From Caballeronia grimmiae (GTDB lineage Bacteria; Pseudomonadota; Gammaproteobacteria; Burkholderiales; Burkholderiaceae), in contig NZ_JFHE01000002.1 of the NCBI RefSeq assembly GCF_000698555.1, positions 62,001-126,000 on the forward strand: 64,000 nt of DNA, read 5' to 3'. Each line of letters begins with the position of its first letter. Position 1 is the stretch's first letter. This document shows positions 53,699-62,821 of the stretch, in pieces. Below the pieces are notes generated by a model. That model was given only the letters and a program-made list of their open reading frames with translations, had not been told where the DNA came from and searched no databases. The position numbers and the translations under genes were made by a program.

Positions 53699-54874
53699 AT
53701 GCTATTTTCCAAAGATAATCCCGTTTCTTCCGATCAAACTCACAACCCGCTTTTCACCCGCCGCAAATTGCTGAACGCAGTTGCCGCCTGCACCGGTGTG
53801 ATGGTGCTCGCCGCTTGCGGCGGCGGCAGCGCCGATGATCTCGCGGCCACCGACAAGCGGTGGCGTCGCAACCCGGCCGCGGCGACCACGGCGGCGGCAT
53901 CGAGCACCAGCGTTGCATCGTCGACGCAAGCAGCGGCCAGCACCGCGACGTCCGGCACGGTCGTCAACGCAAGCTCGTTCGGCGTGAAGGCCGACGGCGT
54001 CACCAATGACCGCGTCGCGCTGCAGAAAGCCATCGACGGGTCCGTCGGCAAGATCCTGCTGATTTCGGGCAAGGTCCGCATCGACTCCGCAGGCGTCGAC
54101 CTGCGCACGAATTCGCATATCCGCTTCGCAACCGGCGCGTCGATCAAGCTGCTCGCGCACAGCACGCCCAGCTACCAGATCATGCGTATGTGGGACGTGA
54201 ACAACGTGCAGATCGAGAACGCCTACCTCGACGGCAGCAAGGAACTCAATTCCGCGACCAACGATCCGAACGAGGGCGGTCAGGGCATGGGCCTTTCCAT
54301 CGCCGGCGCGACGAACGTCACGATCACGTCGCCGACCACGATCAACTGCTGGGGCGATGGCGTGTACATCGGCAATTCGTATCGCACGCGCACGACGCCG
54401 AGCAACGGCGTGACGATCACGAAGCACGTTTCGGACGGCAACCGCCGCCAGGGCGCGACGATCACGAGCGGCAGCAACATCACGTTCGATACGCCGACGT
54501 GGTCGAACACGAAGGGCACGATGCCTTCGGCCGGCCTCGACATCGAGCCGAACGACAACAACGCGGTGCTGCAGAACATCAAGGTCATCAGCCCGACGAC
54601 CAACAACACGCGCTACGGCATCCTCGTGTATCTCGGCGCGTTGCCGGGCCCGGTCGCGAAGAACGTGTCGATCGACATCACCAATCACCGCGACAACGCC
54701 GCTTATCACGTGGCGTATGCGGTGGGCGGCCTGCAACTGAACGGCCGTACGGTGACGGGTCACATCACCAGCGACAAGCCGGTCTACATGCACTCGGCGC
54801 TCGGCTTCAGCAAGACGGACTGGGACAACGCCGGTCCTTCGGTCGAAGTGACCAACATGACGTACACGCGTTAA
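53699..54874 (+). CDS. Pectate-lyase-fold lipoprotein, copy 2, probable Tat substrate
   Basis: This 391-residue protein starts with a polar n-region, a twin-arginine-like TRRKLLNAVAA and a lipobox LAAC, so it is probably exported folded and lipidated. An Ala/Ser/Thr-rich linker (about 45-90) leads to the beta-helix domain: SFGVKADGVTNDRVALQKAI, LSIAGATNVTITSP, CWGDGVYIGNSYR, ATITSGSNITFDTP. The domain is a full-length paralogue of the protein at 48354-49358. The uronic-acid genes of this locus make a lyase or binding role plausible. A strong terminator follows directly. Confidence 0.87.
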   Translation: MLFSKDNPVSSDQTHNPLFTRRKLLNAVAACTGVMVLAACGGGSADDLAATDKRWRRNPAAATTAAASSTSVASSTQAAASTATSGTVVNASSFGVKADGVTNDRVALQKAIDGSVGKILLISGKVRIDSAGVDLRTNSHIRFATGASIKLLAHSTPSYQIMRMWDVNNVQIENAYLDGSKELNSATNDPNEGGQGMGLSIAGATNVTITSPTTINCWGDGVYIGNSYRTRTTPSNGVTITKHVSDGNRRQGATITSGSNITFDTPTWSNTKGTMPSAGLDIEPNDNNAVLQNIKVISPTTNNTRYGILVYLGALPGPVAKNVSIDITNHRDNAAYHVAYAVGGLQLNGRTVTGHITSDKPVYMHSALGFSKTDWDNAGPSVEVTNMTYTR

Positions 54875-54896
54875 GCGAAAGCGTTTAGCCGTCGAT

Positions 54897-54929
54897 GAGA
54901 GGCCGGCGCGTCAGGCCGGCCTCTCTTTC
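54897..54929 (+). terminator. Strong Rho-independent terminator
   Basis: A perfect 11-bp GC-rich stem (GAGAGGCCGGC) with a 7-nt loop is followed by TTTC, 23 bp past the stop codon of the beta-helix lipoprotein. Confidence 0.85.
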
Positions 54930-55019
54930 ACGCAACTGTCTTTTTCTGACAATCACCTGCACCCACCCTCAACTTTCGGCGGAAAATGCCGAAAACTAAT
55001 GGCATGGATGCTGCTCTAA

Positions 55020-55041
55020 GTAATCCCGGCTGCGGGATTAC
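55020..55041 (+). promoter_or_regulatory. Perfect 9-bp inverted repeat before a small membrane-protein gene
   Basis: GTAATCCCG and CGGGATTAC flank GCTG. The repeat ends 20 bp before the ribosome-binding site of the 80-residue gene. It could be an operator or an RNA hairpin acting on that gene. No T-run follows. Confidence 0.5.
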
Positions 55042-55068
55042 CCAGCGTCGATCCGTCTTGGAGAGGGA

Positions 55069-55311
55069 ATGGACTTCGCCACTACTGTCGGCACGATAGT
55101 GTTCTTTGCTGTCGTCGCGCTCGCCTTGCTGGCGGCGGCCGACGTGCTGCTGCCTTCGCGCCGGCGGCATCGGCGCGCCAAGGGCAGCGACGAAGGCGGC
55201 GGCGATCGATCGCCCGGTCTGCGGGGCGGCCTGCGCGGCCCCATGCACGAGCCGGACGAACTCGAGCCCAAGGAAGCGGGGCATTCATCGCGCTCCAGTC
55301 ATCAGAAATGA
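55069..55311 (+). CDS. Small single-pass membrane protein of unknown function
   Basis: This 80-residue product has one N-terminal hydrophobic helix (IVFFAVVALALLAAADVLL) followed by a basic segment (PSRRRHRRAKG) and an acidic, Gly-rich tail. GGAGAGGG lies immediately before the ATG, and a 9-bp inverted repeat precedes it, which argues for a real gene. The layout of helix then basic then disordered region resembles small inner-membrane regulators or anchor peptides. No family is recognised. It sits between the beta-helix lipoprotein and the convergent glycosyltransferase operon. Confidence 0.5.
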   Translation: MDFATTVGTIVFFAVVALALLAAADVLLPSRRRHRRAKGSDEGGGDRSPGLRGGLRGPMHEPDELEPKEAGHSSRSSHQK

Positions 55312-55424
55312 CTCTGCCTGTGCAAATTCTGCGTTCTTGACAGCATGCCGCGCCGCAATCGGTGGCGCATGCGCAATCATCAGTCTGTCAGTCGACGCCC
55401 GACGCAATCTCCACATCCAGCCGT

Positions 55425-56621
55425 TCACGCATTGAGCCGTTCAGCGCGCGATTCGCGCAACGCGTTCGTCGTACGGATATAGGTCTCCTCATAGCGTCGC
55501 CAGCTCGTTTCGATCGAAAACACCCGCTCGATCCGCTCACGAGCCGCCAAGCCCAGCCTCGAGCGTTCTTCCGCAGGCATCGTCAGCATGTCGATGAGTG
55601 CGCGCCCCAATGCGTCCGCGTTTTCAGGCGGCGTCACCAGACCCGTATCGCCGATGAGCCATGCCGTATCGCCCACATCCGTGGCCACGCAAGGCACGCG
55701 GCAGGCCATCGCTTCGCCGACGACAGTCGGCAGTCCTTCACTGCGCGACGACAGGCAGAACACGTCGAGTCCGGCGAGCAGCGTCTCGGGATGACGCAAC
55801 GCGCCGAGCAGACGCCCCGCATGCGCGACGCCTGCCTTATCGAGCAACGACACGAGTTCGCGATTGTCGCCATCGAGCCCGCGTCCCGCCATCACGAAGC
55901 GGCAGTCCGGCAACACGTCGAGCACGCGACGCATCGCGGCGATGAAGTTCGGATAGTCCTTCACGGCGTGATATCGCCCGACGATGCCGACCACCGGCGC
56001 ATCCACGTCGAAGCCGAGATCGCGGCGCAACGCATCGCGCGCTTGCGGCATCGGCCTGAAGACATCCAGCTCGAAGCCATTGGGAATCACCGTCATCTTT
56101 GCCGCGCAATAGCCGCCCCGAACGTGCGATCGCATCGCCGCTTCGCCGCAGCATACGATCGAATCGGGCACGCGCGAGGACAGCACGGCGCACGCCTTCG
56201 TGACCCAGCGCGTCATGCGGCTGCTGCCAGTCGAACGCAGGTCCGTATGATGGATGCCCCATACGAGCGCCGGACGCGGCGCGCGTGATCCGCGCAGGCG
56301 TCGCCAGGCGTTGGCGGCATGCAGCGCGAGGCCGCCCATCAGATCACCGTGATAAAGCCAGCTTTGCACGACATCGGGATCGAGTTCGTCGAGCCAGCGC
56401 ACGAGCGTCGCGAACTTAGCAGGCCCGGGCGCACCGGGCCGCATGCCGAGAATGCGAACTTCCGCGCCGGCTTCGCGGATGCGCGCAGCGAGCGTGTCTT
56501 CCGGCGACAGCGATATAACCGTGTGCCGTACCCCGCTTTCACGCGAAGTGCGTATGAGCCGATACAGCAGCATCTCGGCGCCATCTGCCGGCAGCGCGGT
56601 GATGACGTGAACGATCTTCAC
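55425..56621 (-). CDS. GT4-family glycosyltransferase, last gene of the operon
   Basis: This 398-residue GT-B-fold enzyme starts at a GTG that overlaps the previous stop codon (GTGA). N-terminal MKIVHVITALPADGAEM and C-terminal SRSEGLPTVVGEAMACRVPCVATDVG (donor-binding EX7E-like pattern) are typical of GT4. It would add a sugar from a nucleotide donor to the lipid-linked repeat unit in the cytoplasm. Specific linkage is unknown. Confidence 0.9.
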   Translation of the reverse strand: MKIVHVITALPADGAEMLLYRLIRTSRESGVRHTVISLSPEDTLAARIREAGAEVRILGMRPGAPGPAKFATLVRWLDELDPDVVQSWLYHGDLMGGLALHAANAWRRLRGSRAPRPALVWGIHHTDLRSTGSSRMTRWVTKACAVLSSRVPDSIVCCGEAAMRSHVRGGYCAAKMTVIPNGFELDVFRPMPQARDALRRDLGFDVDAPVVGIVGRYHAVKDYPNFIAAMRRVLDVLPDCRFVMAGRGLDGDNRELVSLLDKAGVAHAGRLLGALRHPETLLAGLDVFCLSSRSEGLPTVVGEAMACRVPCVATDVGDTAWLIGDTGLVTPPENADALGRALIDMLTMPAEERSRLGLAARERIERVFSIETSWRRYEETYIRTTNALRESRAERLNA

Positions 56622-57793
56622 GGCGCAATGCCGACCGACGACGGCGCGGCCTGACGCACCGGCGCAAGCGTCTGATAGACGCCGAGCGTCTTGTCGATGA
56701 CGATGGCTTCGTCGAACTCGCGCAGCGCCTTGTCGCGCGCGGCGAGGCCGAGCTTGCGTGCGAGCGCGCGGTCGTCGTCGATGAGGCGCATCGCATTGGC
56801 GAGCGCGACGGCATCGCGCACCGGCACGATCAGCCCATCCTCGCCGTTCACGCTGACGACTTCGCGACAGCCCGGCGCATCGGTGGTGATGAGCGGCAGT
56901 GCGCAAGCAGCGGCTTCAATCAGCGATTTCGGCAAGCCTTCGCGATAGCTCGGCAGCACCATGACGTCGGTGTCGGCGAGCAGCGCGGGCATGTCGCTGA
57001 CGTGGCCTCGCCATTCGACGAGCCCTTCGGCGACCCAGCCTTCTATCGTCGCGCGATCGATGGACGCCGGATTGCCCGCATCCGGCATCCCCGCGAGAAT
57101 GAAGCGGATCGTGCGGCCTTCGCGCTTCAAGACGCGCGCTGCATCGATGAACTCGGCAATGCCCTTGTCCCACAGCATGCGCGCGGCAAGCAGCGCACGC
57201 AGCGGCTCGCGGGCGGGCGGCGCGTCGCCGGAACGCGCCTGAAAGCGCGCGCAATTCACGCCTGAGCCCTTGATGAGATGCACGGCGGTGTCGTCGACGA
57301 GGCGCGCCTTCTTGAACATCTGCACGTCGTCCGGATTCTGAAGGATGAGCGCGCAACCCTCGCCGTCGAGCGCGAGCCGCAACACGCGGCGCACGACCGG
57401 ACGCAACAGACGCGCCTTAATATCGCGGCTCGTGAACACATAGCCGAGTCCCGCAACCGAGTTCACGCGCGCCGGCACGCCCGCGAGCTTTGCACCGAGC
57501 GAGCCATACACGGCGCTCTTGATGGTGAAGCCATGCACCAGCGTGGCGTGTTCCTCGCGAAACAGCCGCGCGAGCCACAGCACGAGATTCAGTTCGCGCA
57601 GCGGATTGAGGCTGCGGCGGATCATCGGCACCGCATGCCAGCGAAAGCCCAGTTCGCGCAGACGCGGGCCGTATTCGCCGGGCGGCGATATCAGCACGAC
57701 TTCGTGGCCCATGTCACGCAAGCGATACGCGAGCGACAGGCGAAAGTTGTAGAGATACCAGTCGGTGTTGGCAAAGAGAATGACTTTGTTCAT
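56618..57793 (-). CDS. GT4-family glycosyltransferase
   Basis: This 391-residue glycosyltransferase has an N-terminal acceptor domain (MNKVILFANTDWYLYNFRLSL) and a donor domain with LPSYREGLPKSLIEAAACALPLITTDAPG, containing the GT4 Glu-x7-Glu pattern. It belongs with the polysaccharide-assembly genes. It starts 15 bp after the preceding glycosyltransferase gene and overlaps the next by 4 bp. Confidence 0.9.
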   Translation of the reverse strand: MNKVILFANTDWYLYNFRLSLAYRLRDMGHEVVLISPPGEYGPRLRELGFRWHAVPMIRRSLNPLRELNLVLWLARLFREEHATLVHGFTIKSAVYGSLGAKLAGVPARVNSVAGLGYVFTSRDIKARLLRPVVRRVLRLALDGEGCALILQNPDDVQMFKKARLVDDTAVHLIKGSGVNCARFQARSGDAPPAREPLRALLAARMLWDKGIAEFIDAARVLKREGRTIRFILAGMPDAGNPASIDRATIEGWVAEGLVEWRGHVSDMPALLADTDVMVLPSYREGLPKSLIEAAACALPLITTDAPGCREVVSVNGEDGLIVPVRDAVALANAMRLIDDDRALARKLGLAARDKALREFDEAIVIDKTLGVYQTLAPVRQAAPSSVGIAP

Positions 57794-57808
57794 GGCCCGG
57801 ATCTCCGT

Positions 57809-58975
57809 TCAAAGCACTTGCCGCTGATGGTTCTGCATGCCAATTGCCGCAGGCTGTTGCGCGTTCCCTGTGCATGCGCCGACGCGTGCGAAGAGGTCGT
57901 CCCATATGCGGAGAATCGCGTTGACCGCGTATCGCTCGCGAATCGATTGCGCGCCTTTGCGTGCAAGGTCCGCGCGCAGGGCTTCATCGCCGAGCAGACG
58001 AGCCAGAGCGTCCGCGAGCGCATCGCGGTCGTGCGGCGGCACGAGCAGCGCATCTTCGCCACCGCGCGTGATATCGCGCGGGCCACTCGGACAATCGACA
58101 GCGACCGCCGGCACGCCGAGCGCCATGCTTTCGGCAAGCGCAAGCCCGAAGCCTTCGAAGCGCGACGACATCGCGAACGCCTGCGCGCGCCGCATTTCCA
58201 GCCACGGCTCGTTCGTTACACCGGGCATGAACACGCGCTCCTCGAGGCCGAGCTGATCGATTTTTGCCTGCAACGCAGCGCGTTCGGCGCCTTCGCCCCA
58301 GATGGTCAAGTCCCACTGCGGGAAGCGTTGCGCGATCGACGCGAACGCATCGATCAGTAATCCGTAGTTCTTCTGAGGATGCAGCCGCCCGAACGATACG
58401 AGGCGCATGCGGCCATCGGCGCTCGCGGCAGGCGCGGGCTGCGAGAACAGTTCCGGCGGCAGCGGATTCGGCATGACGGTCATATGCCGCACGCCCGGCA
58501 CCATCGCGCGGAACGGTTCGACGACGTTCTCCGTCAGCACCGTCACGGCGTCCGCGTGCGGATACGCGATGCGCGTCGCGAAATTCCAGAACGCGGGGCG
58601 GCCATCGGCGGAAGGATCATTGTGCTCGCAGAGGATGAGCGGCACGCGCTGGCCCATCGTCGCAAGCACGCTCGCCACGTTGACGTTATATAAAAAGGAG
58701 ATGACGACATCCGCGCGGCTTTCGCGTATCAGCGTTCGCAAGGCAAACTGACGTTCGATATATCCGGCCACGCCGCCACGGCTCTTTCGCACGCGGTCAG
58801 CGAGATGAATGAAGCGGACCTTTTCCGACAGTGCATAAAAGCACGGGCGCTTGCGGCTATAAGTAGCGATCAGCGTGACGGTGTCGCCGCGCTCGCTCCA
58901 TGCGTTCACGAGCGTGGCCGCGACGCGCTCCGCGCCGCCGCTTCCCATCGAGCTGACCAGCAGCGTGATGTTCAT
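57809..58975 (-). CDS. GT4-family glycosyltransferase (PglA/WbpY-like)
   Basis: This 388-residue enzyme has a glycine-rich SSMGSGGAERVAATLVNAW at the start and FGRLHPQKNYGLLIDAF before the donor site. SSRFEGFGLALAESMALGVPAVAVDCPSGP is the donor motif. Its start overlaps the flippase stop by ATGA. A computed frame to 60025 fuses it to antisense-like flippase sequence and is not a real extension. Confidence 0.9.
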   Translation of the reverse strand: MNITLLVSSMGSGGAERVAATLVNAWSERGDTVTLIATYSRKRPCFYALSEKVRFIHLADRVRKSRGGVAGYIERQFALRTLIRESRADVVISFLYNVNVASVLATMGQRVPLILCEHNDPSADGRPAFWNFATRIAYPHADAVTVLTENVVEPFRAMVPGVRHMTVMPNPLPPELFSQPAPAASADGRMRLVSFGRLHPQKNYGLLIDAFASIAQRFPQWDLTIWGEGAERAALQAKIDQLGLEERVFMPGVTNEPWLEMRRAQAFAMSSRFEGFGLALAESMALGVPAVAVDCPSGPRDITRGGEDALLVPPHDRDALADALARLLGDEALRADLARKGAQSIRERYAVNAILRIWDDLFARVGACTGNAQQPAAIGMQNHQRQVL

Positions 58976-60342
58976 CGAACGGCGCCTCCCGTGAGATTGG
59001 CTGGCGGCACGCGCCGCGTGATCATCATCGTGACGAAGAACACGGTCGCGTGCATGAAGCCGGTGGCGACCAGCACGCCCGGCATGCCGATCCACCGCGT
59101 CAGCAGCGCATTCGCGACGACCTTCACCGCGAAACCGAGCGCGGTCACGATGGCCATGTCCTTGTAGCGGCCTTCGACCGACAGCAGGTTCATCATCACG
59201 AGCGACGCGAAGTAGAACGGCAACTGCACCAGCGCGTAGCGCATCAGGTCGGCGACGAGCACCGTGTTCTGCGCCGTGAACGCGCCGCGCTGAAACAGCA
59301 CCTCGACGACCCACGGCGCGAGTGGATACGCGATGACCGCGGCGCCCGCGCCTGCGCCGAGCGCGAGCAGCGACCACTGGAACGCGGTATGACGTGCGCG
59401 ATTGACGTCGTCCTTGCCGAGAATGTCGGACAGAACCGGCAGCGTGCCTTGCGCGATCGCGAGCGCACCCATGCTCAGCAGCAGGCCGAAGACACGATTC
59501 GCATAACCGAGCGTGGCGACGGCGCCATCGCCCAGATGCGCGACGAAATACTGGTCGATGGCCGGCGAGCAGCACACGACGAGCTGTCCCAGCATGTAGA
59601 CGCGCACCGCGTGATAGATCGGCTGCCAGCGGCGCGACTTGAACGTCAGGCTCAGGCGGCTGTACCTGCCCTCCACCTTGCCGGCGAGCGGCCACAGCAC
59701 GAGCACGAGCGCCATATAACCGAGCAGCGTGCCGTACATGAGCGGCGTCATCGCGTTGTTGCCGGTGACGAAGAGCACCAGCAGCAGCGTCATGACGGCG
59801 GGCAGGCCGTCGAGCAGCGTCGCGATATGGCGTTCGCGCGATTGCAGCCGCGTCGAATAGGCGGTGACGACCATGATGAGCACACCGATAGGCGCCATCG
59901 CGATCATCATGTGATGCGCCATCTCGCGCGTCTGCGCGGATAGATTGCCGGCCATGAAGTTGATGACATACGGCCAGACGATGTAAATGATCGCGGTGAA
60001 CACGACACCGACGACTATCGCCCACGTGAGCAGTTCGCCGAGAAAGCGCGTCTCTTCATCGGCGGATTCGCGGCGCAGATCGACGAACACCGGCACGAGC
60101 ACGATCGCGAAGACGGCCGAGCAAGCGGCGGGCAACCACGAGACGAGCGTCAACGTGATCTGATAGGCGTCGACCACGTTGCTGATGCCGTAGCGATACG
60201 CAATGACCATCTCCTTCGCCGCACCCGCGCAACGTCCGAGCAAAACGAAGATGGCCACCCGCGCCATGCCCCGCGCCGCGCGCAGGTGGTCCGGGTGAAG
60301 CTGCAAGAGGCGGTTCTTCAGTGCAGCAAATTGTGAGATCAA
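58972..60342 (-). CDS. MurJ/MVF-family polysaccharide flippase
   Basis: This membrane protein of about 456 residues has 12-14 helices. The MurJ/MviN family pattern is seen in ARVAIFVLLGRCAGAAKEMVIAYRYG, LPVLSDILGKDD, and VEVLFQRGAFTAQNT, the last being a hallmark of MurJ rather than of Wzx. It would flip lipid-linked repeat units. I prefer the TTG start at 60342 because GAGG lies 8 nt before it. The ATG at 60384 would overlap the epimerase gene by 32 bp and has no ribosome-binding site. Confidence 0.85.
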   Translation of the reverse strand: MISQFAALKNRLLQLHPDHLRAARGMARVAIFVLLGRCAGAAKEMVIAYRYGISNVVDAYQITLTLVSWLPAACSAVFAIVLVPVFVDLRRESADEETRFLGELLTWAIVVGVVFTAIIYIVWPYVINFMAGNLSAQTREMAHHMMIAMAPIGVLIMVVTAYSTRLQSRERHIATLLDGLPAVMTLLLVLFVTGNNAMTPLMYGTLLGYMALVLVLWPLAGKVEGRYSRLSLTFKSRRWQPIYHAVRVYMLGQLVVCCSPAIDQYFVAHLGDGAVATLGYANRVFGLLLSMGALAIAQGTLPVLSDILGKDDVNRARHTAFQWSLLALGAGAGAAVIAYPLAPWVVEVLFQRGAFTAQNTVLVADLMRYALVQLPFYFASLVMMNLLSVEGRYKDMAIVTALGFAVKVVANALLTRWIGMPGVLVATGFMHATVFFVTMMITRRVPPANLTGGAVR

Positions 60343-60352
60343 CGCATCTGCC

Positions 60353-61438
60353 TCATGTCCCGCTGCGTGCGGCCGAAGGCGCATGTGCGCCGATTGGCCC
60401 GCGATCAGCTTGTTCTGAAAGGAAGCGGATGTACCACGGCATGGCGCGTTCGATGCCTTCCGCGAAAGCCACCTTGCGCCCGTAACCGAGCAGGCGCTCG
60501 GCTTTGGAGACATCGGCTTGCGAATGACGCACGTCTCCCGCGCGGAATGGCCCGTACTCGGCTTCCCGGCGGCTTTCGATGCCATGCTTGGCGAGTGCCC
60601 GCTTGAGTTCCTGATACAACTGCCTGAGCGTCGTGCGATCCCCGACCGCGACGTTGTACACCTGTCCCCGCGCCGCTTTATCCGCCACTGCCGCGAGAAT
60701 GTTGACCTGCACCACGTTATCGATGAAACAGAAGTCGCGGCTCGTTTCGCCATCGCCGTTGATGGTGATGCCCTCGTCCTCGATGAGCGCGGCGGTCCAT
60801 TTCGGTATCACTGCCGCATACGCGCCTTCGGGGTCTTGCCGCTTGCCGAACACGTTGAAATAGCGCAGCCCGGTCGCATGGAAGTCGTAAGTGCGCGCGA
60901 AGACGGATGCGTATAACTCGTTCGCATACTTCGTCACCGCATACGGCGAGAGCGGCTGCCCGATGCGGTCCTCCACCTTCGGCAGGCCCGGATGGTCGCC
61001 ATAGGTGGAACTCGAAGCGGCATACGTGAAGCTCTGAACTTGCGCATCGCGGGCGGCGCACAAAATGTTCAGAAAGCCGCTCAGGTTGACGTCGTGCGTC
61101 GCGATGGGATCGCGCACCGAACGCGGCACCGAGCCGAGCGCTGCTTCGTGCAGCACGTGATCGACGCCTTGCATCGCGCGCCTGCAGTCGTCCATGTTGC
61201 GGATGTCGCCTTCGATGAAACGAAAGCGCCGCCACTGGCGCTCATCGACGGCGCTGCGCACTTCATCCAGATTGCGTTGATGCCCGGTCGCGAAGTTGTC
61301 GAGCCCGACGACATGCTGATCGAGCGAGAGCAACGCCTCCAGCAGATTCGAGCCGATAAAGCCGGCCACGCCGGTGATCAGCCAGGTTTGCGGACGCGTG
61401 CGCAACGCTTCGCACACGGATTCGTATCGGTCGGGCAT
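60353..61438 (-). CDS. UDP-N-acetylglucosamine(uronate) 4-epimerase, WbpP/TviC type
   Basis: This 361-residue extended SDR has the Rossmann glycine motif [17 protein letters not shown], then the unusually exact WbpP segments [17 protein letters not shown] and [15 protein letters not shown]. The catalytic Tyr/Lys pair lies in [13 protein letters not shown]. PAIRed segments [15 protein letters not shown] and [22 protein letters not shown] also match Pseudomonas WbpP and Salmonella TviC. It would convert UDP-GlcNAc or UDP-GlcNAcA to the galacto form. CGGAG precedes the ATG at 61438. Confidence 0.95.
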   Translation of the reverse strand: MPDRYESVCEALRTRPQTWLITGVAGFIGSNLLEALLSLDQHVVGLDNFATGHQRNLDEVRSAVDERQWRRFRFIEGDIRNMDDCRRAMQGVDHVLHEAALGSVPRSVRDPIATHDVNLSGFLNILCAARDAQVQSFTYAASSSTYGDHPGLPKVEDRIGQPLSPYAVTKYANELYASVFARTYDFHATGLRYFNVFGKRQDPEGAYAAVIPKWTAALIEDEGITINGDGETSRDFCFIDNVVQVNILAAVADKAARGQVYNVAVGDRTTLRQLYQELKRALAKHGIESRREAEYGPFRAGDVRHSQADVSKAERLLGYGRKVAFAEGIERAMPWYIRFLSEQADRGPIGAHAPSAARSGT

Positions 61439-61473
61439 CGGGGTCTCCGAATGTGCGCTCGCCTGGACGCGGG

Positions 61474-62751
61474 TCACAGGCGCAGATCGCTTGCATCGGC
61501 GGGAAGCACGTATTTGAGGTCGTAGACCACGTGCTGATCCTTGCCGAACGCATGCAGCGCCGCCGCGCCCATCTCCGCGAACTCGCGATGCGATACCGCG
61601 AGCACGATCGCGTCATAAACGCCTTTAACCGGCTCTTCGATCGGCTGGATGCCGTACTCGTGGAACGCATCCTCGCGCGAGATCCAGGGATCGTAGACAT
61701 CGACGTTAGTGCCGTATTGCTTCAGTTCGGTGACGATATCGACCACGCGCGAATTGCGCATGTCGGGGCAGTTTTCCTTGAACGCGAGGCCCATCACCAG
61801 CACGCGCGCACCGGGAATGTAGATGCGCGCCTTCGTCATCGCCTTCACGAGTTGCGAGACGGCGTAGGTGCCCATGCTGTCGTTCAGGCGCCGTCCCGCG
61901 AGGATGATCTCGGGGTTGTAGCCGATGGATTGCGCCATGTGCGTCAGATAATACGGATCGACGCCGATGCAATGCCCGCCGACGAGACCCGGCCTGAAGT
62001 TGAGGAAGTTCCACTTCGTGCCGGCTGCTAGCAGCACGGCTTCCGTGTCGATGTTCATCTTGTTGAAGATGATCGACAGCTCGTTGACGAGTGCGATGTT
62101 CACGTCGCGCTGCGTGTTCTCGATGGCCTTGGCCGCTTCCGCCACGCGAATGCTGCTGGCCTTGTGCGTGCCCGCCGTGATGATCTGACGATAGAGCGCA
62201 TCCACCGCTTCGGCCACTTCGGGCGTCGAACCGGACGTGACCTTCTTGATGTCCGGCAGGCGATGCAGCTTGTCGCCCGGATTGATGCGCTCGGGACTGT
62301 AGCCCGCGAAGAAGTCCACGTTGAAGCGCAGCCCCGACACGCGTTCGAGCACCGGCACGCATTCCTCTTCGGTCACGCCGGGATACACGGTCGATTCGTA
62401 GATGACGACGTCGCCGGGCTTCAGCGCCGAGCCGATGGTTTCGCTCGCGCGCAACAGCATGCCGAGGTCCGGGCGCTTGTGTCGATCGATCGGCGTCGGC
62501 ACGGTCGCGATGAACACGGTGCAGTCCTTGAGCGCGGCGGGATCATCGGTGAAGGCAAGTGTCTCGGCGGCGCGGAGCTCGTCGTCGGCGACTTCCAGCG
62601 TCGCGTCGTGTCCTTCCCGCAGCGCATCGATGCGGTGCCGGTTCACATCGAACCCGACCACCTGATGATGCTTGCTGAACTCGACGGCGAGCGGCAGGCC
62701 CACATAGCCCAGGCCGATCACAGCGATTTTCTGGTCAGTAAGCGAACGCAT
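61474..62751 (-). CDS. UDP-N-acetyl-hexosamine dehydrogenase, WbpO/TviB type
   Basis: This 425-residue NAD-dependent enzyme oxidises C6 of UDP-GlcNAc or UDP-GalNAc to the uronic acid. The N-terminal Rossmann motif is [54 protein letters not shown] with the catalytic Lys, and [15 protein letters not shown] with the catalytic Cys follow. GGAGAGA precedes the start at 62751. With the WbpP/TviC epimerase next to it, the pair makes UDP-GalNAcA, as in Vi antigen and Pseudomonas O6 synthesis. Confidence 0.95.
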   Translation of the reverse strand: MRSLTDQKIAVIGLGYVGLPLAVEFSKHHQVVGFDVNRHRIDALREGHDATLEVADDELRAAETLAFTDDPAALKDCTVFIATVPTPIDRHKRPDLGMLLRASETIGSALKPGDVVIYESTVYPGVTEEECVPVLERVSGLRFNVDFFAGYSPERINPGDKLHRLPDIKKVTSGSTPEVAEAVDALYRQIITAGTHKASSIRVAEAAKAIENTQRDVNIALVNELSIIFNKMNIDTEAVLLAAGTKWNFLNFRPGLVGGHCIGVDPYYLTHMAQSIGYNPEIILAGRRLNDSMGTYAVSQLVKAMTKARIYIPGARVLVMGLAFKENCPDMRNSRVVDIVTELKQYGTNVDVYDPWISREDAFHEYGIQPIEEPVKGVYDAIVLAVSHREFAEMGAAALHAFGKDQHVVYDLKYVLPADASDLRL

Positions 62752-62821
62752 GAAGTCTCTCCAGTCTCGTAGCAACGCGTAGATAGGATGCTGCGGGTGT
62801 CCTGCTTCGCGCGGGGTGCGC

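Noticed and set aside
57809-60025. Fusion of the third glycosyltransferase with an upstream 350-codon extension
   Set aside because: The extension overlaps the flippase gene in another frame, is low-complexity, and the family N-terminus begins at 58975 with an ATGA overlap.
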